From Lunularia cruciata (Eukaryota; Streptophyta; Marchantiopsida; Lunulariales; Lunulariaceae): 64,000 nt of DNA. A program made the translations under genes and the position numbers. The stretch lies in the NCBI GenBank assembly GCA_948567375.1, contig OX419761.1, forward strand, positions 30,480,243 to 30,544,242. The letters run 5' to 3'. This document shows positions 43,701 to 55,393 of this stretch, piece by piece (the first letter of the stretch is position 1; each line of letters begins with the position of its first letter). Under the pieces are notes generated by a model that saw only the letters and a list, made by a program, of their open reading frames with translations, made no database searches and had not been told where the DNA came from.

Positions 43701-46700
43701 ACATTTAGAGAAATAGAGAGGTGTGCATTTATCCAACTGCGGAGCGGTAAGAGTTTCTCTAGTTCTGGAATGAAAAATCAGGAAAAGATTCCTCACTTCT
43801 ACTACACTTTTATGTAAAAATGGTGAACTACACTAAATAGAATTTTGGGATCACTCCCGGGACTTAGTGTCATCACATTAGAATACATTAATTAAACTTA
43901 CCCTTTAATAAAGAGTTGAAATAGTTGATGTGGATCTATATCAAAAGGAACTTTATTAGTGTATTTTAAGTACCATACTATTTAAGTACACAAGCAAAAC
44001 CAGAGCTTACTGTCCTAAAACTGTAATTTTGTAAAGGCTAGGGTTAAACAATAGGTTAAGGGTTTGATTTCTTGTGTTGTAATTTTAAAGGGGCTCTTGT
44101 TCCCAAAATTATCTTTTTTATCATAATTTACTCATTCCATAAGACGAGGAAGGTTGAGAGTAGATTCGAATTGCCTCATGGAGAGCTATACTAGGAGCCC
44201 CATTCTCTATTTTGGAACTTTTTATTCACTCCTTGTTTTAGATTTTAGATTTGGATCAATTTCATCATGAGATATCACAAGATCAACTTCATAGGGTAGA
44301 AACTAGCCAAAGTTCATAGTTAAAAATAGAAAAGAAAAAAAAATTTCATATGAAGGCTAATTCTTAGACCATATTTACAAAATTCCATCCAATTCCTAGT
44401 AGATCCTTACTAAAAGAAAATCTATACATAATCTATAATCTATATGTAAAACCATCAAATTTCTCATTTGTTTTCTACTAATCTTTAACAAGGATACTTA
44501 ACAAGGAAATAAGAATTTTATTAAAATGTGCCTTATAAACAAACACTAACAATTCCTTGCAAGATATAAATTAATTGTCTAAGATGCCATATTCCATTGG
44601 GATTGACGGGCAAACTAGAACAAACCGTAGTTTTCATAACAAGGGACATAGCTTTTAAATCTTTGCTAGAACTTGCTATACAAACTAAACTTGCTGCAAT
44701 TTTCAAGAAAGAGTATTTCCCAAGGTTACGTAAGACACTTAAGCTACTTATCTTTGTCCCGTTGATTGTTTGTTGCATCTTGTACTCATCCTTGTCATAT
44801 GAATATAAGCTTAATATAAGCTTTCTTCTTGGCAAAGTTAGCCATTCCTTGGCAAGTTACTCCGTCCATAAGAAGTTTCTTCTAGGTCCTTCATTACCTT
44901 ATAGCTTCAGTCTATACTAACTTACTTAATCTCTAGGTTTCTATTCCTTGGAAAAATATTCCTTCATAAAACTCCTTAGCACTTTTTGAAGTGTTTTCTA
45001 GGAGTTTAGGTGATGGAAATGATTTTCCAAATCATTTCCATTATCCAGTTTACTAAATTAAAAAATTAGGTTCATTTGACAAAGGATTGTAAACCCCACC
45101 TATCTTATTGTTTCTTTAATACCAAAATAGAAATCAAGCATACAAGAGAACAAATAGAGAAGAATAAAAGAGGACTAAAAATTGGATGTAACATGCTTCA
45201 AAACCAAAGATGATCCAAGGCCTTATTAATAATACTTGAAATATATAAGCTTGATTCCTTAAAATAATTTTAACTTCCTAGCCAAGTTACAAATTTTTTC
45301 CAACACCCTATAGTCTATGTCTAAAACAAGTTTCTTCAATACCTTTCAAGACTTCCACAATATGATGGTTGGGTTATGTCTTCTATATCCACCAAGATCC
45401 CTTGTTCTTTGCACACACAAAAGGTCTTAGGATAAAATTACCTTTTGTTTATTTTTCCACTGTTATGTTGCAAGGAAAAAGCCTAAGGGATAGAAGAAAT
45501 TATTAAAGTTGAGGAATAATACATAATTAATATAAATTTTAATCCTGAAAAAAGTCAAAGGGTTTATCTTTACAAATGTTCTCAAGAACTTCCTAAGCAT
45601 TCCTTAATGAAACTTCCTTAAAAATTATGGAGTATATTATAGAGTTCCTAGTGACATGTATGAACCACATTGAAATATATATTTCTTATGTCCTTAATAC
45701 ATTGAATAATGATTTATGTGTGTGTAGGAAGCTCATGTTTAGAAGGAGTTTATAATCTCAATACAATACTAGACCAAATAATATAGCAATACTATATTTA
45801 ATGCAAACTAGCACTAATTGGACTTGATTCCATGTCAAAACCAACAATCTAAAGCTCAAAAGACTCAAGTATATAGTTGAATTATATCATATACTAAACA
45901 ATATAAGCAAGTAAATTATGACTTGTGATATTTCCTTAATAGCCACAGATCTTCAAATGAAAAACCTCATACTTAATGGTTGAACTATATATATATATAT
46001 AGCTTTTTGAGTAACAAATTTGCATCTCCAAGTGCAACCTAAGTTTGGTTCTTAATTTAAGTTCATAATTATAACCTAATGTTTAACCTGATGTTTAATG
46101 TGATGTTTAATGTTTAACCTGATGTTTAATGTGATGTTTAATGTTTAACCTGATGTTTAATGTTTTTTTCTTGGTTGTCCATAACATGCTAACTAAAGTT
46201 TGTTTAATTCATGCAAGATTAGGTTTGTTTACTTTCCAAATTCTCTTTGTCAGCTTATATCTTTCTTCATGAATTATGCTCTCTATCTCTAATATTGAAG
46301 ATGATTTCTACACAAGTATTCAAGATAGTTGGATATATCTTAAGTATCTCTTATCCAATTCTTTAGCTCATAACTACTAGGGCAAACTTAGGTCTTTCAA
46401 GAAGTATTGCTCAACTTCAAATCTCAAAAAAATATGAATAAGGAGATCAACTTCAATAAAATAATTCCATTTACACCATAAAAGATTAAAAACAAGTTAT
46501 GATATGTAGAGAAGCTAAACCAAAGTAAGGAAAAAGCTCATATTCAAGCATTCAAGAGATAAGTTGGAATTAGTAACTTGCCTATAAATCAAAAGAACAT
46601 AAAGTTGAGACAAGATATACTTGCATTGCATTTAGTTATCTTGACATCCCATCCTTTACTTCCTTATCTTATGATTGGACTAGAGTCTTGCAATATTCCT

Positions 46701-46728
46701 TAATGCAACAAAAATGTTAGTATATACT
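43701..46728. other. AT-rich intergenic DNA
   Basis: No gene is recognised in about 3 kb. The largest frame (44597-44920) has no domain and is also open on the other strand. A short tandem array lies at 46079-46166. Confidence 0.55.
46079..46166. repeat. Short tandem repeat, unit tgtttaa(c/t)(c/g)tga
   Basis: The words atgtttaacctg and atgtttaatgtg alternate in a higher-order unit of about 33 bases, repeated nearly three times with almost no divergence. Confidence 0.85.
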
Positions 46729-47690
46729 ACATTCTCTCTTAGTTGACTTGTCCATTCCTTGGGCTACTAGAGCATGTCTTTGCTCTTGTTCCAACAAGGG
46801 TGCATGCTCTTGGATTCTAGGTCAACCGTGCAATAGGGCATTTTGATTTGCACCAACTATCTTCTCTACAATATTGAGGTTCTACTTAGGTTTGGTCCAC
46901 CCATCTGCATCACCATTACTCACTTATGAGTGCTGTTCTACACTAGATGTAGTAGCAGTCCATATGACATGGTATCCTTTATGAGGATAACGGATAGTTA
47001 CCCATGATGCCATTACAAACACAACATACTCATTAGGGATGTTGTGTTTGTAACAACATATGAGAGTTCATACCTTGCTTGGAGGGAGTATTTGTATGAT
47101 TTTTTGACATGTGTTAGAGATGACTTATACTTTGTCCAAGATGGTCAAGGTAGCGGACGTTGTGGTTATGGATACTATCCATGATGCAATTTTAGAGATA
47201 ATTACTACTCACCCCCTTGGATGGGTGGCAAGTGGAGTGGTAGTAGGCAAGGTCTCCAAGTATAGGAATATGCATTAAGGTCACCTTGTTGTTCCTCTAG
47301 CCTTGGAGTTATATGGAGCAATGGATACAACTTTTGATACATTTGTCAAGGAGTGCTTGAGAGCATATCATATTTGACATTAGAGAACACTCCTCTCACT
47401 CTCATACTTTGTAGCATATTTCAAGTAGTGTGTGTCAACTGCTCTGCAAAGAGCATTGGCTAGTGCAATCCATAAGAGAGCAATCATACTAGGTGGTGCT
47501 TCTTTGCATGCTCTAGTAGTTTTTAGACCTTATGGCTTGCATAGTTCAGATGTCTTAATTTTAATAAGGAAAATTTCTCAGACCAATACCATTGGGGCTT
47601 ATCCCCATTTTATCTTATACTTGTATGGCTTGGTGGGATCTTCATATCCTTTGTCTTTTCTATGTAGTTGCCTTTCTCTTTTTAGTTATC
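46729..47690 (+). pseudogene. Second LINE copy, 5'-truncated C-terminal part
   Basis: It begins at tatatactacattctctcttag and follows the LINE at 9108-10075 to its tail. Recognisable parts are the finger-like segment near 46920-46950, the putative endonuclease block near 47160-47330 (VVVMDTI, HPLGWVAS, GKVSKYR, PLALEL), the RALASAIHKRAIILGG segment at 47432-47560, and the tail ggggcttatccccatttt to tgtagttgcc. Numerous stops and indels are present. It is truncated upstream of the RT domain, as is typical for aborted target-primed insertion. Confidence 0.7.
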
Positions 47691-48612
47691 TTAGCACTTA
47701 CATGGAGTACTAATAAAGTAAGATGGGTATTTTTGTCTAAACTTACTATGTCCAACATGATTCTTCTTCTATGTATTTCATAAGGATGAAAGATTCAAGC
47801 GCACATCAAATATGCATAAAGTAATTCTAACCTTCATATACTTGCTCTAGAGATAATGTCAACATTTGTCATGAGACTTATGCATTTCTTGTGTATTGAT
47901 TGTTTTATGCAATTTAATTTATAAAGTCCTTTTGATTGTGAATCGTTACAATTGCTTGCCGTCAAACTCCATTGAAATACTTCCAATGTTGCAAGCACTA
48001 CAATTCATCATACACATTTTGCTAAATTTTGATGTGTTAGACTTAAGCATGTTTGATGCGCTGTATAAGTGATAATTTTGATGTCTTTATCATAAAGAAT
48101 TAGAGTTAAACTTTGTTTCTAGCTTTGACTATCTTTAGAATCAAGAGTTAAAGTCAAACTTTGTTAAAGATATATTCACTTCCTATTGTGTGTCATCCAA
48201 ACACTATGAAAGGAAAACACCTTTTGGACACAATGAAAGGACCACAATGCTTGAAAATTCAAGCACTCATCCGTCTTAACACCTAAAAATGTAGAATTCT
48301 ATTAGCTAAAGTTACTAAAGACCAAAAAGTGTTTATCTATATACCATAACACTTGGACTATCAATCTCTAAGAGAATCCAACTACCACTATGGTCATGGT
48401 CAGAAACAAAATCTATTATATGTATCAATGAATTGTTATTGTCATATTTTTGCTACTACTACCACAACTAAAGTGCATTGAAAAAATCACAATGAAGTAA
48501 AATGATAGTCCTCTTATTTTTTTGCAAATTAACCTACTAACTATGAGTATGAAAACAATACCAAGGCCGCATGTGGTGTAAAGTGGGTGAACTAAGGCAA
48601 GAGGAGTCATGT
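47691..48612. other. AT-rich intergenic DNA
   Basis: No gene or recognised repeat. It ends at the CATGG target-site duplication of the element at 48618. Confidence 0.5.
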
Positions 48613-48617
48613 CATGG

Positions 48618-49216
48618 TGTAATAAAAGTAGATAGACAAATTATCTAAAGGTAAAAATTGGCTTGGTAACATCTAGAAGGATGTTGTGTAAAATGGCTAG
48701 GTAGATCAGACAAAGGTGTCATCAAAAGAGTAATTCTACTAATAGTGTGGAAGCCAAAAATCACATGAAAACTTTAGAGCCAATTTTGGAAGCCTAAATG
48801 AATGAATTAGCCCTCAAAAATTGAAAGGTTCTCTCCCTCAAGGGAAAAAGGCTTGCCTTCTCCCCCCTATGATTTTTCCCATCAAGAGCTTTCCAATGGT
48901 ACCTCACCCATACAATTATGAGCTCTCTATAGGAAAATTCCCTAAATATTCCCTTTGGTCAAACCCATTTGACCAACTAGATAGGACAAGGACTGACATG
49001 TCACCCATCCAAACAACTAATCCAATGATGGAGCTTGCTAACAGGTTACAAATCCATGTATATGATCCAAGGGTGGAGCTTCCTTTGAGAGGATCCTCTT
49101 TGTTATCTAATAATAAAGAGAAGGTGCTCCTTTGAGGCATTGGAGGATTGAATGTGAAACTTGTGTTTTCTCTCTTATATCTCTCTTAGAAATTCTCTTG
49201 TCCTCAAAGTATTACA
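48618..49216 (+). mobile_element. 5' LTR of the deleted chromovirus
   Basis: 599 bp with TG...CA ends. It contains the family-D landmarks ttggcttggtaacatctagaagga, ccaatggtacctcaccca, gacatgtcacccatccaa and ctaataataaagagaaggtgctcctt. The region near tctaataataaagag could hold the promoter; this is not demonstrable. Confidence 0.85.
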
Positions 49217-49217
49217 G

Positions 49218-49230
49218 TGGTATTAGAGCA
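49218..49230 (+). other. Primer-binding site, initiator tRNA-Met type
   Basis: The sequence tggtattagagca lies one base after the LTR. It matches the common plant retroelement site tggtatcagagc, complementary to the 3' end of initiator tRNA-Met, with one change. Confidence 0.8.
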
Positions 49231-49319
49231 GGTTTTTTAATCCAAGAGAGTGGATCATCCCTCTTAAAAGAGCATAAACTATTGAAACTAAGTAATTTGA
49301 GGTGGAGAACATGGTGAAA

Positions 49320-50360
49320 TTGCTAGACTTAGGAAGTGCTTTAGAGAGTGGATGGGATGGATGCACCGGGAGGAAAATTTTCTACACCTAGCTTTCCATT
49401 CTTGAATCCATTCTACATCAAGATTATGTACATCTAGCATGAGCAAATGAGAGTATCTCTAGTTTATCACTTTGGAGCAGGATTTATGGACAAAGTGATG
49501 AATTCACCAAACCCAATGATTCTACCTGTGGTGGTATATGATAGAAAGTAGGATTTAAAAATCTACATTATACTATGATGTTATAGATCTTAATGTATAG
49601 GATCCTCACCCTTTCAACACATAAGTAGAAATCTATTATGTAGTTAGACCAAAAGTGATGTTTAGGGATTTTGTAGTCCACAATTTTGGTGAAAAATATT
49701 ATCAATGAGTGATAGCCTTTGGGGCCCCAATGGTAGTCCCCATAGTTTGTGCACCCTCTTGAGTGATCATTCTAACCCTTTATTGAAGTAGGAAGTAGCA
49801 ATTGAACATTGGTCATGTGTAGGAATCATGGATCCATAGTTGCAAGAGTTGATGTAAGGAATGCATGTGATGTTGAACAAGTTTCAAGAAATCAAGATGA
49901 CCATGGAGGAATTGAAAAATCAAATACATAATATCAAGAATGATCAATTAATGCAAGAAGGGGAACCATCTCAACAACCAGCACCAGCAATCAAAGTACT
50001 TGGAGAGTTATGCATGCCAATGACACCGATTCCAATCAACAACCAATCCACATTGTTACTATGAATGAAAAATATGTGCAATATCAAGCCTTACAAGGGA
50101 TAGCAGTCTATGAGAGTAGTGGAAAATTGGATTTCAAGAATTAATTGATACCGTTGATTATTCACAATAGAGATTATTGATCATTATGTAGGTGTGTTTG
50201 TGTGTGGATACATGGTTGATAAATCTCTCACATGGTATGCACTTGGGAACCATCATTGTTGGTAGAAGGAAGAGAGGTCACTTGGACAACCATGCAAGAA
50301 AGGCTGCTCAAGAATTTCCAATATGTGGAATTTGTGCAAATGGCCAAAATACAAATTTTA
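49320..50360 (+). pseudogene. gag remnant of the deleted chromovirus
   Basis: Fragments in several frames match the related element at 57900-59100. They include a coiled-coil-like piece at 49861-50064 (MLNKFQEIKMTMEELKNQIHNIKND) and a later capsid-like piece near 50160-50280. The zinc knuckle and protease do not follow; the sequence passes directly to integrase near 50400, marking the deletion. Stops are frequent. Confidence 0.55.
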
Positions 50361-50399
50361 GATGCTCAATCATCCAAAGGCATCACCACCACTTAAGGA

Positions 50400-51540
50400 C
50401 TCACCTTCTGTGATGGCAAGTTGTGGATCCTAGATGATATGGATCTAAGAACCACCATCCTAGCAGAATGTCATGATTCTACTATTGTAGGCCACGTTGG
50501 AATGGACAAGACCTTGGATGCAATCAAATGCCATTACTATTGGCCCAAGATGAGCAATGATGTGATGGAATATGTTTGGAGCAGCCTACTTTGTCAACAA
50601 AATAAGCTTCTAATCAAGCTCCCATAAGACTCCTCCAACCTCTCCCCACTCCTACACAACATTGGGAATAGGTAAGCATGGATCTGGTTTGTGCATTGCC
50701 CAAGACCACCTTTGGGTTTGATTCCATAGTAGTCTCTGTTGACCAACTCAGCAAAATGATTGATGTACATCCTACTACTAAGTATGTGATTGATTGCCTT
50801 GCAACTAGCTCAATTGTACTTAGATGTATTATTTTCCCATCATGGCTTGTCTTGAGTGCTCGTCACAAATAGAGGCATTCAATTTACTTGTTTTTTTTGG
50901 AAAACACTCTTTGGGTTCTTCAAAACCAAATTGGTTATGTTGATAGCTTACAATCCATAGACCAATGGAGAAATAGAGAGGGCAAATCACACTATTGAGG
51001 ACATGCTTTAAGGCTTTAATTTGGATGAGCAAGAGAGTTGGGACACCTTACTCCCATTGGTGGAATTTGCTTTTGACAATTCAGTGAATGCCTTTACACA
51101 AGTCACATCATTCTTCCTCATGCATGGAGAGCATCCTTTCACACCTTCAAGCTTGATGAAGGTCCATCCGGTGACTACCAACATTGACGTTGTCAACACT
51201 TTTGTCTTTAGAATTTAATAGGAGGGGAGCACACCAAGCACAAGTTGCAAATCATCCAAAATTGGTAGAAGTAGTATGTAGATGCACACCGCCAACACAT
51301 GGAGTTCAATGTGGGAGATCAAGTCTAGCTATCAACCACCAACCTCAAGTTAGTTGGTCCTAATAAGCTTAGATCTTGTTTTATCGGACCTTCCTACATC
51401 CTTTGTTGCAACGGCGCCATGACCTATCACCTAGAGTTATTGCCACATATGAAGATCCACCTGGTGTTTCATGTTTCCTTATTAGACCAATATGCTTCTC
51501 CACTTCTCTTCCATCCAAGAAAGTTGACCTTGTCCAACCT
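50400..51540 (+). pseudogene. Integrase of the deleted chromovirus
   Basis: The zinc-binding part reads WILDDMDLRTTILAECHD, GHVGMDKTLDAI and YYWPKM. The core begins SMDLVCALPKTTFGFDSIVVSVDQLSKM; further pieces include DEQESWDTLLPLVEFAFDNSVN and GEHPFTPSSLMK. The C-terminal part near 51230-51540 has HRQHMEFNVGDQV and LVGPNKLRS. Frameshifts occur near 50627 and 50872 and a stop at about 51217. It resembles the minus-strand remnant at 23600-24450. Confidence 0.75.
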
Positions 51541-51749
51541 TGGTTGATGAGGTGGAGGAGTATGAGGTCAAACATATTCTCCAAAAATACATATGTGGTA
51601 CTTGCCATCCGCATGTGGAATATCTGGTCCATTGGAAAGGGTATCCACTATACGGGGCAACATGGAAGCCAGCAGCCAACTTGACCAATGCACCAATATC
51701 AGTTCAATCTTTTGAGCAACAACTTCGTAATGAGGACGTTGCATCTTAA
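51540..51749 (+). pseudogene. Chromodomain at the integrase C-terminus
   Basis: The frame contains VEEYEVKHILQ, then VEYLVHWKGYPLYGATWKPAANL and ends SFEQQLRNEDVAS with TAA just before the polypurine tract. YLVHWKGY and ATWKPAANL are the core of a chromodomain, which identifies the element as a chromovirus. Integrase chromodomains direct insertion toward marked heterochromatin. The fold looks intact although the upstream integrase is broken. Confidence 0.85.
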
Positions 51750-51762
51750 AAGGAGGGAGGTC

Positions 51763-52349
51763 TATAATACAAGCAGCTAGACATATTATCTAGAGATGAA
51801 AATTGGCTTGGTAACATCTAGAAGGATTTTGTGTAAAATGGGTTAGGTAGATCAGACAAAGGTGTCACCAAAAGAGTACTTCTACTAATAGAGGAGAAGC
51901 CAAAAATAGCTTGAAAACATTAGAGCCAATTTCAGAGGTCTAAATAAATGAATTGGGCCTCAAAAATAGAACGAGTTATTCCCTTAAGACAAAAAGGTTT
52001 GCCTTCTCCCCCTATGATTTGTCTCATTAAGAGCTTTCCAACGGTACCTCACCAACACCACCTATAGAAATATTCCCTAAAGATTCCCTTTGGTAAAACC
52101 TATTTGAACAACTAGATAGGACAAGAACTGACATGTCACCCATCCAAACAACTAATCTAAGGATGGAGCTTGCTGACAAGTCACAAATCCATGTATTTGA
52201 TCCAAGGGTGGAGCTTTCTTTGAAAGGATCCTCTTTGCTATATAATAAAGAGAAGGTGCTCCTATGGGGCATCAGAGTATTAAGTGTGAAACCTGTGTTT
52301 TCTCTGTTGTATCTCTCTTGGAGAGTTCTCTTGTCCTCGGAGTGTTACA
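51763..52349 (+). mobile_element. 3' LTR of the deleted chromovirus
   Basis: 587 bp, similar along its length to 48618-49216. Its first dinucleotide is TA rather than TG, a single transition. It is followed directly by the catgg target duplication. Confidence 0.85.
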
Positions 52350-52354
52350 CATGG

Positions 52355-54600
52355 GTGGTAACAACAATTCTATGTGTATATATTTTAATTTTTTTACTTT
52401 ATTAGATATATATTGGTATATATTCTATTGCAAGTGACATATTTGGTAGAAAACAAAATATTTTCAAATGTTTTTTTAAAATTTAAGCTGAATTATCAAT
52501 GAAAACTTTAGAATGCTCTTTAGATATCATTTGTGTTCAAAATACAATATTTTTCCATCTATTAGCTATATAAAAGGATTGTGTAATTTGCAATAAAACA
52601 TGTGACTATGTAATAAAAGCTCTTTTTATTATTTCTTTTCTTTACAAGTGAGAAATTATGAAAATTTTATATTATTTCATAGTTCCTGTCCAAATATGTG
52701 AAATGAAGAGTATACCACTTAATTTAAGATTAAATACTTATGATTTTTGAAGTCACCTATGGAAGTAAGCATTAGAATGTTTAGAGCGTGCTAAAAGACT
52801 TTTCTTTAATTGAGTGATATCATTGCATAAAGATTTTAGTATCTTTTCCATGTAAATTAATTAAAGAAAGAATAGAATTTACTCCTAAATTCCTTACATC
52901 AATAACAAGAGTTGATTTAAAAAAAACAATCATAGGTATAAATGCTATAGTCTTATGTTCTTAATATGTACAATAATTGAATTATATCAATATTTTAGTT
53001 GGTGTCTTCTTGGGAATAAACTGATCTATAATTCATGAAATCTATATGATCTACTTTAGTGTTATATTAGACAAAGCAATGAATTATTTTAGGTAATTTA
53101 GTGATGAGCTTCTTCTACAGTGCATTGCCTTTAGCATGGTTGTTATATTTACTAGAGCATTTGTAATATATATTTCATTAATTCTATTTAATTTTCTCAT
53201 CATATATTAATATTTTCAAATGTGAAATTAATACAAAGCCATAAAGAAATTTTAATAAACATTTTGATTGATATTAATAAAAGATTAGCTTAATTTTTGA
53301 AGTAGCTAAAAAATGTTGATAGACTTAATTGAAGTGTTCAATAGACCAAAGATTTAATTGAGTGTTTATTACTATCAATATTGAATAATTTCTAATTTTG
53401 TAGTTTTTCATTTTAGATCTACATTCCATGTTCTAATTATTCTTATCAATCTAATCCAATCCATGTTTATTTCAAATGTGATGATTATAATTTTGAAAAA
53501 GTTCCTAGCCAAAATTTTATTTCTTTCTAACAAAAAACCTAGCATGGATTTTACGATAAAGCAAACTTTGATTCAAAAAACATGGATCAATTTATAGCTG
53601 AAATTTTATAAAATTATTTCCCGTCCAAAGTTAGCCATTCCCATAGTCAATACAAACATGGATTTAAGGTACCTTCAACTTGAGAAATGATGAATCTAAT
53701 GACTTTCCAAGAGAATGCACATATAAGTCCAAATCCATCTTCATCTCAATGTTCATTTGAAAGAAATGAATCATGCAAGAGAAGAAAAATGAATGAAGAA
53801 AAAATAACTTTTATGAAAATTTACAAGAAGCTTAAAAGCTTCTTGTAAATCTTCATAAAAGTTGTTTTTAAATATATTGATGTGTACGCATAGGAAAAGA
53901 TTAATACATGAACCATGATGTAATATGAAACTCTCACACTAGAATAGGAGTATGATTTGATGGAGAGAACCAAACACATTAGGGGGTTTTAAAGTCCATA
54001 TTGTCCAAGAATCATGTGTATAGGCTCAAGAGTCATAAATTTTGTATATTTACCCGTAAAGTTGATGACACTATAAATGAATGTTCTTGTAAAAAAGAGT
54101 TATGGGTACAAAAAAGTGGTTTGAGGGCAGAAGGGGTTTCAATTTAAAATTGACATGTGGCCTTATTGTAGAGTACACTAGTGAAATCCAGCAATTAAAT
54201 AGTGTCTTGATTCAAGGCCAATGCTAACCACTCATATTATCCTAACCACTTTGCATTATGCCAAATGAAGCATGTCAGGAGGGAAATTAATGAATAAGCA
54301 TAATTTGAAAATTGTTTACATTCTCAATTTCTAGTTTCAAATAACTCGTGGGCAAGGGGAGATGGTTTCATGTTTTTTTATTGTGAATTTGCAAGATACA
54401 AGATTAAACATGCTGCACCTTGCATAACATCACCCCAACAAGAAGACCCCGATAGTAACACAAGTTTGCATGGGCAAATTGAAATCAAAGTTTGGGATTG
54501 TTCATGAAATAGAGAAGACATAGATGAATCTCACATTCATATTCAAGGCAGCAAAGAACAAGTTCAATCTGCACCCTTCTCCCCATCTGATTTGGATTTC
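52355..54600. other. AT-rich intergenic DNA
   Basis: No coding content is recognised. It contains the hairpin at 53806-53863 and otherwise simple AT-rich sequence. Confidence 0.5.
53806..53863. repeat. Inverted repeat, 28-bp arms with 2-base spacer
   Basis: The left arm (53806-53833) and right arm (53836-53863) are complementary with one mismatch; the centre reads aagaagcttaaaagcttctt. It is a long hairpin in otherwise plain AT-rich DNA. Confidence 0.9.
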
Positions 54601-54617
54601 AAGAACTTCTGAAGAAG

Positions 54618-55393
54618 ATGGTTGCATCTATTCCAAGTTATGCCAGCAAGGGTGTTCCAATATTTGCTAGCAAGGGAGGTTCATTTGGATTTGGGAGTAG
54701 CAATATCAAAGCGGGCAAGGATGATAGATTTAGAATGATTTCTCACCATTATGCCTATATATTGGACTATTTGGGTGACCCAAAACACTTTAGTCAGATT
54801 CATGGTAGGAAAAGTGAAAGGCCTAACCAAAAAAACATTTCATTTAGTTATATCACCACTTACTTAGTGAGGGATGGTGAGGATTTCTAATTTCTATGAC
54901 AAGAGAGAGGCTTTACAAACAATGTGCTTCATACATGCAATTATATAAGGAAACCCAAGAATGGAAATACAATTCCATGGGGGAGGGTCTCAATGAGAAA
55001 GACCTCAAGAAAGGATGGCAAACTATAGATGACAAAGTGAACAATCTTTGTCCATATTTGAAGAGGATGGATTTAATGTTGGGGAGCAAAGCCATTATAT
55101 CTCCACCTACTTTGTTGGGCATTGGTAGTAGTATTGAAGATGGAATTCAAATAATAGATGGAACATACAAAGGTGGTGTTGAAGAATTTGGCCAGAATTC
55201 TACACTTGATTCAACACTAATTAGCATCCATAGCACCAAAAGGCACGTAGAAAATCAAATGAATAGATTTGAAGAGGAAGGTCTAAATTATAACTGTCCA
55301 CTTGGAAATTGTGAGTGCAGGTCAAGAGGAGTTCAAGAGGATGAGAGTAAAATGCTTGATGGGAGAAAATGCAAAAGGAAGAATATGCCTTGA
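54618..55393 (+). pseudogene. Possible SANT/Myb-like transposon-type ORF, frameshifted
   Basis: Two consecutive frames (54618-54890 and 54896-55393) appear to be one gene broken by a frameshift and stop near 54890. The first has YAYILDYLGDPKHFSQIHGRKS; the second has YMQLYKETQEWKYNSMGEGL, KGWQTIDDKVNNLCPYLKRMD and a Cys-containing tail (NCPLGNCECRS). The run of aromatic and charged residues with W at regular spacing, followed by CPYxxRMDxxxG, resembles the SANT/Myb-like helper proteins encoded by some DNA transposons. I am not certain of the family. No inverted repeats or transposase are visible next to it. A host gene fragment is the alternative. Confidence 0.35.

Larger units (their letters stand above)
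48613..52354 (+). mobile_element. Internally deleted chromovirus (Ty3/gypsy, family D) with both LTRs and CATGG target duplication
   Basis: The 5' LTR is 48618-49216 (tgtaataaaag ... agtattaca) and the 3' LTR 51763-52349 (tataatac ... agtgttaca); both match the family-D LTRs. The 5-bp target duplication catgg occurs at 48613-48617 and 52350-52354. A primer-binding site follows the 5' LTR and the polypurine tract aggagggagg (51751-51760) precedes the 3' LTR. Internally there is a gag remnant, integrase and chromodomain, but protease, RT and RNase H are absent. At about 3.7 kb it is a deletion derivative, mobile only with help, and now decayed. Confidence 0.88.

Noticed and set aside
44597-44920. 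107-residue ORF in AT-rich DNA
   Set aside because: It has low-complexity composition, no domain, and an overlapping antisense frame of similar length.
46079-46166. CRISPR-like repeat array
   Set aside because: Units are nearly identical and directly adjacent without distinct spacers, and the context is a plant nuclear genome.
50829-51032. Antisense frames over integrase of the deleted chromovirus
   Set aside because: Plus-strand integrase motifs explain the region.
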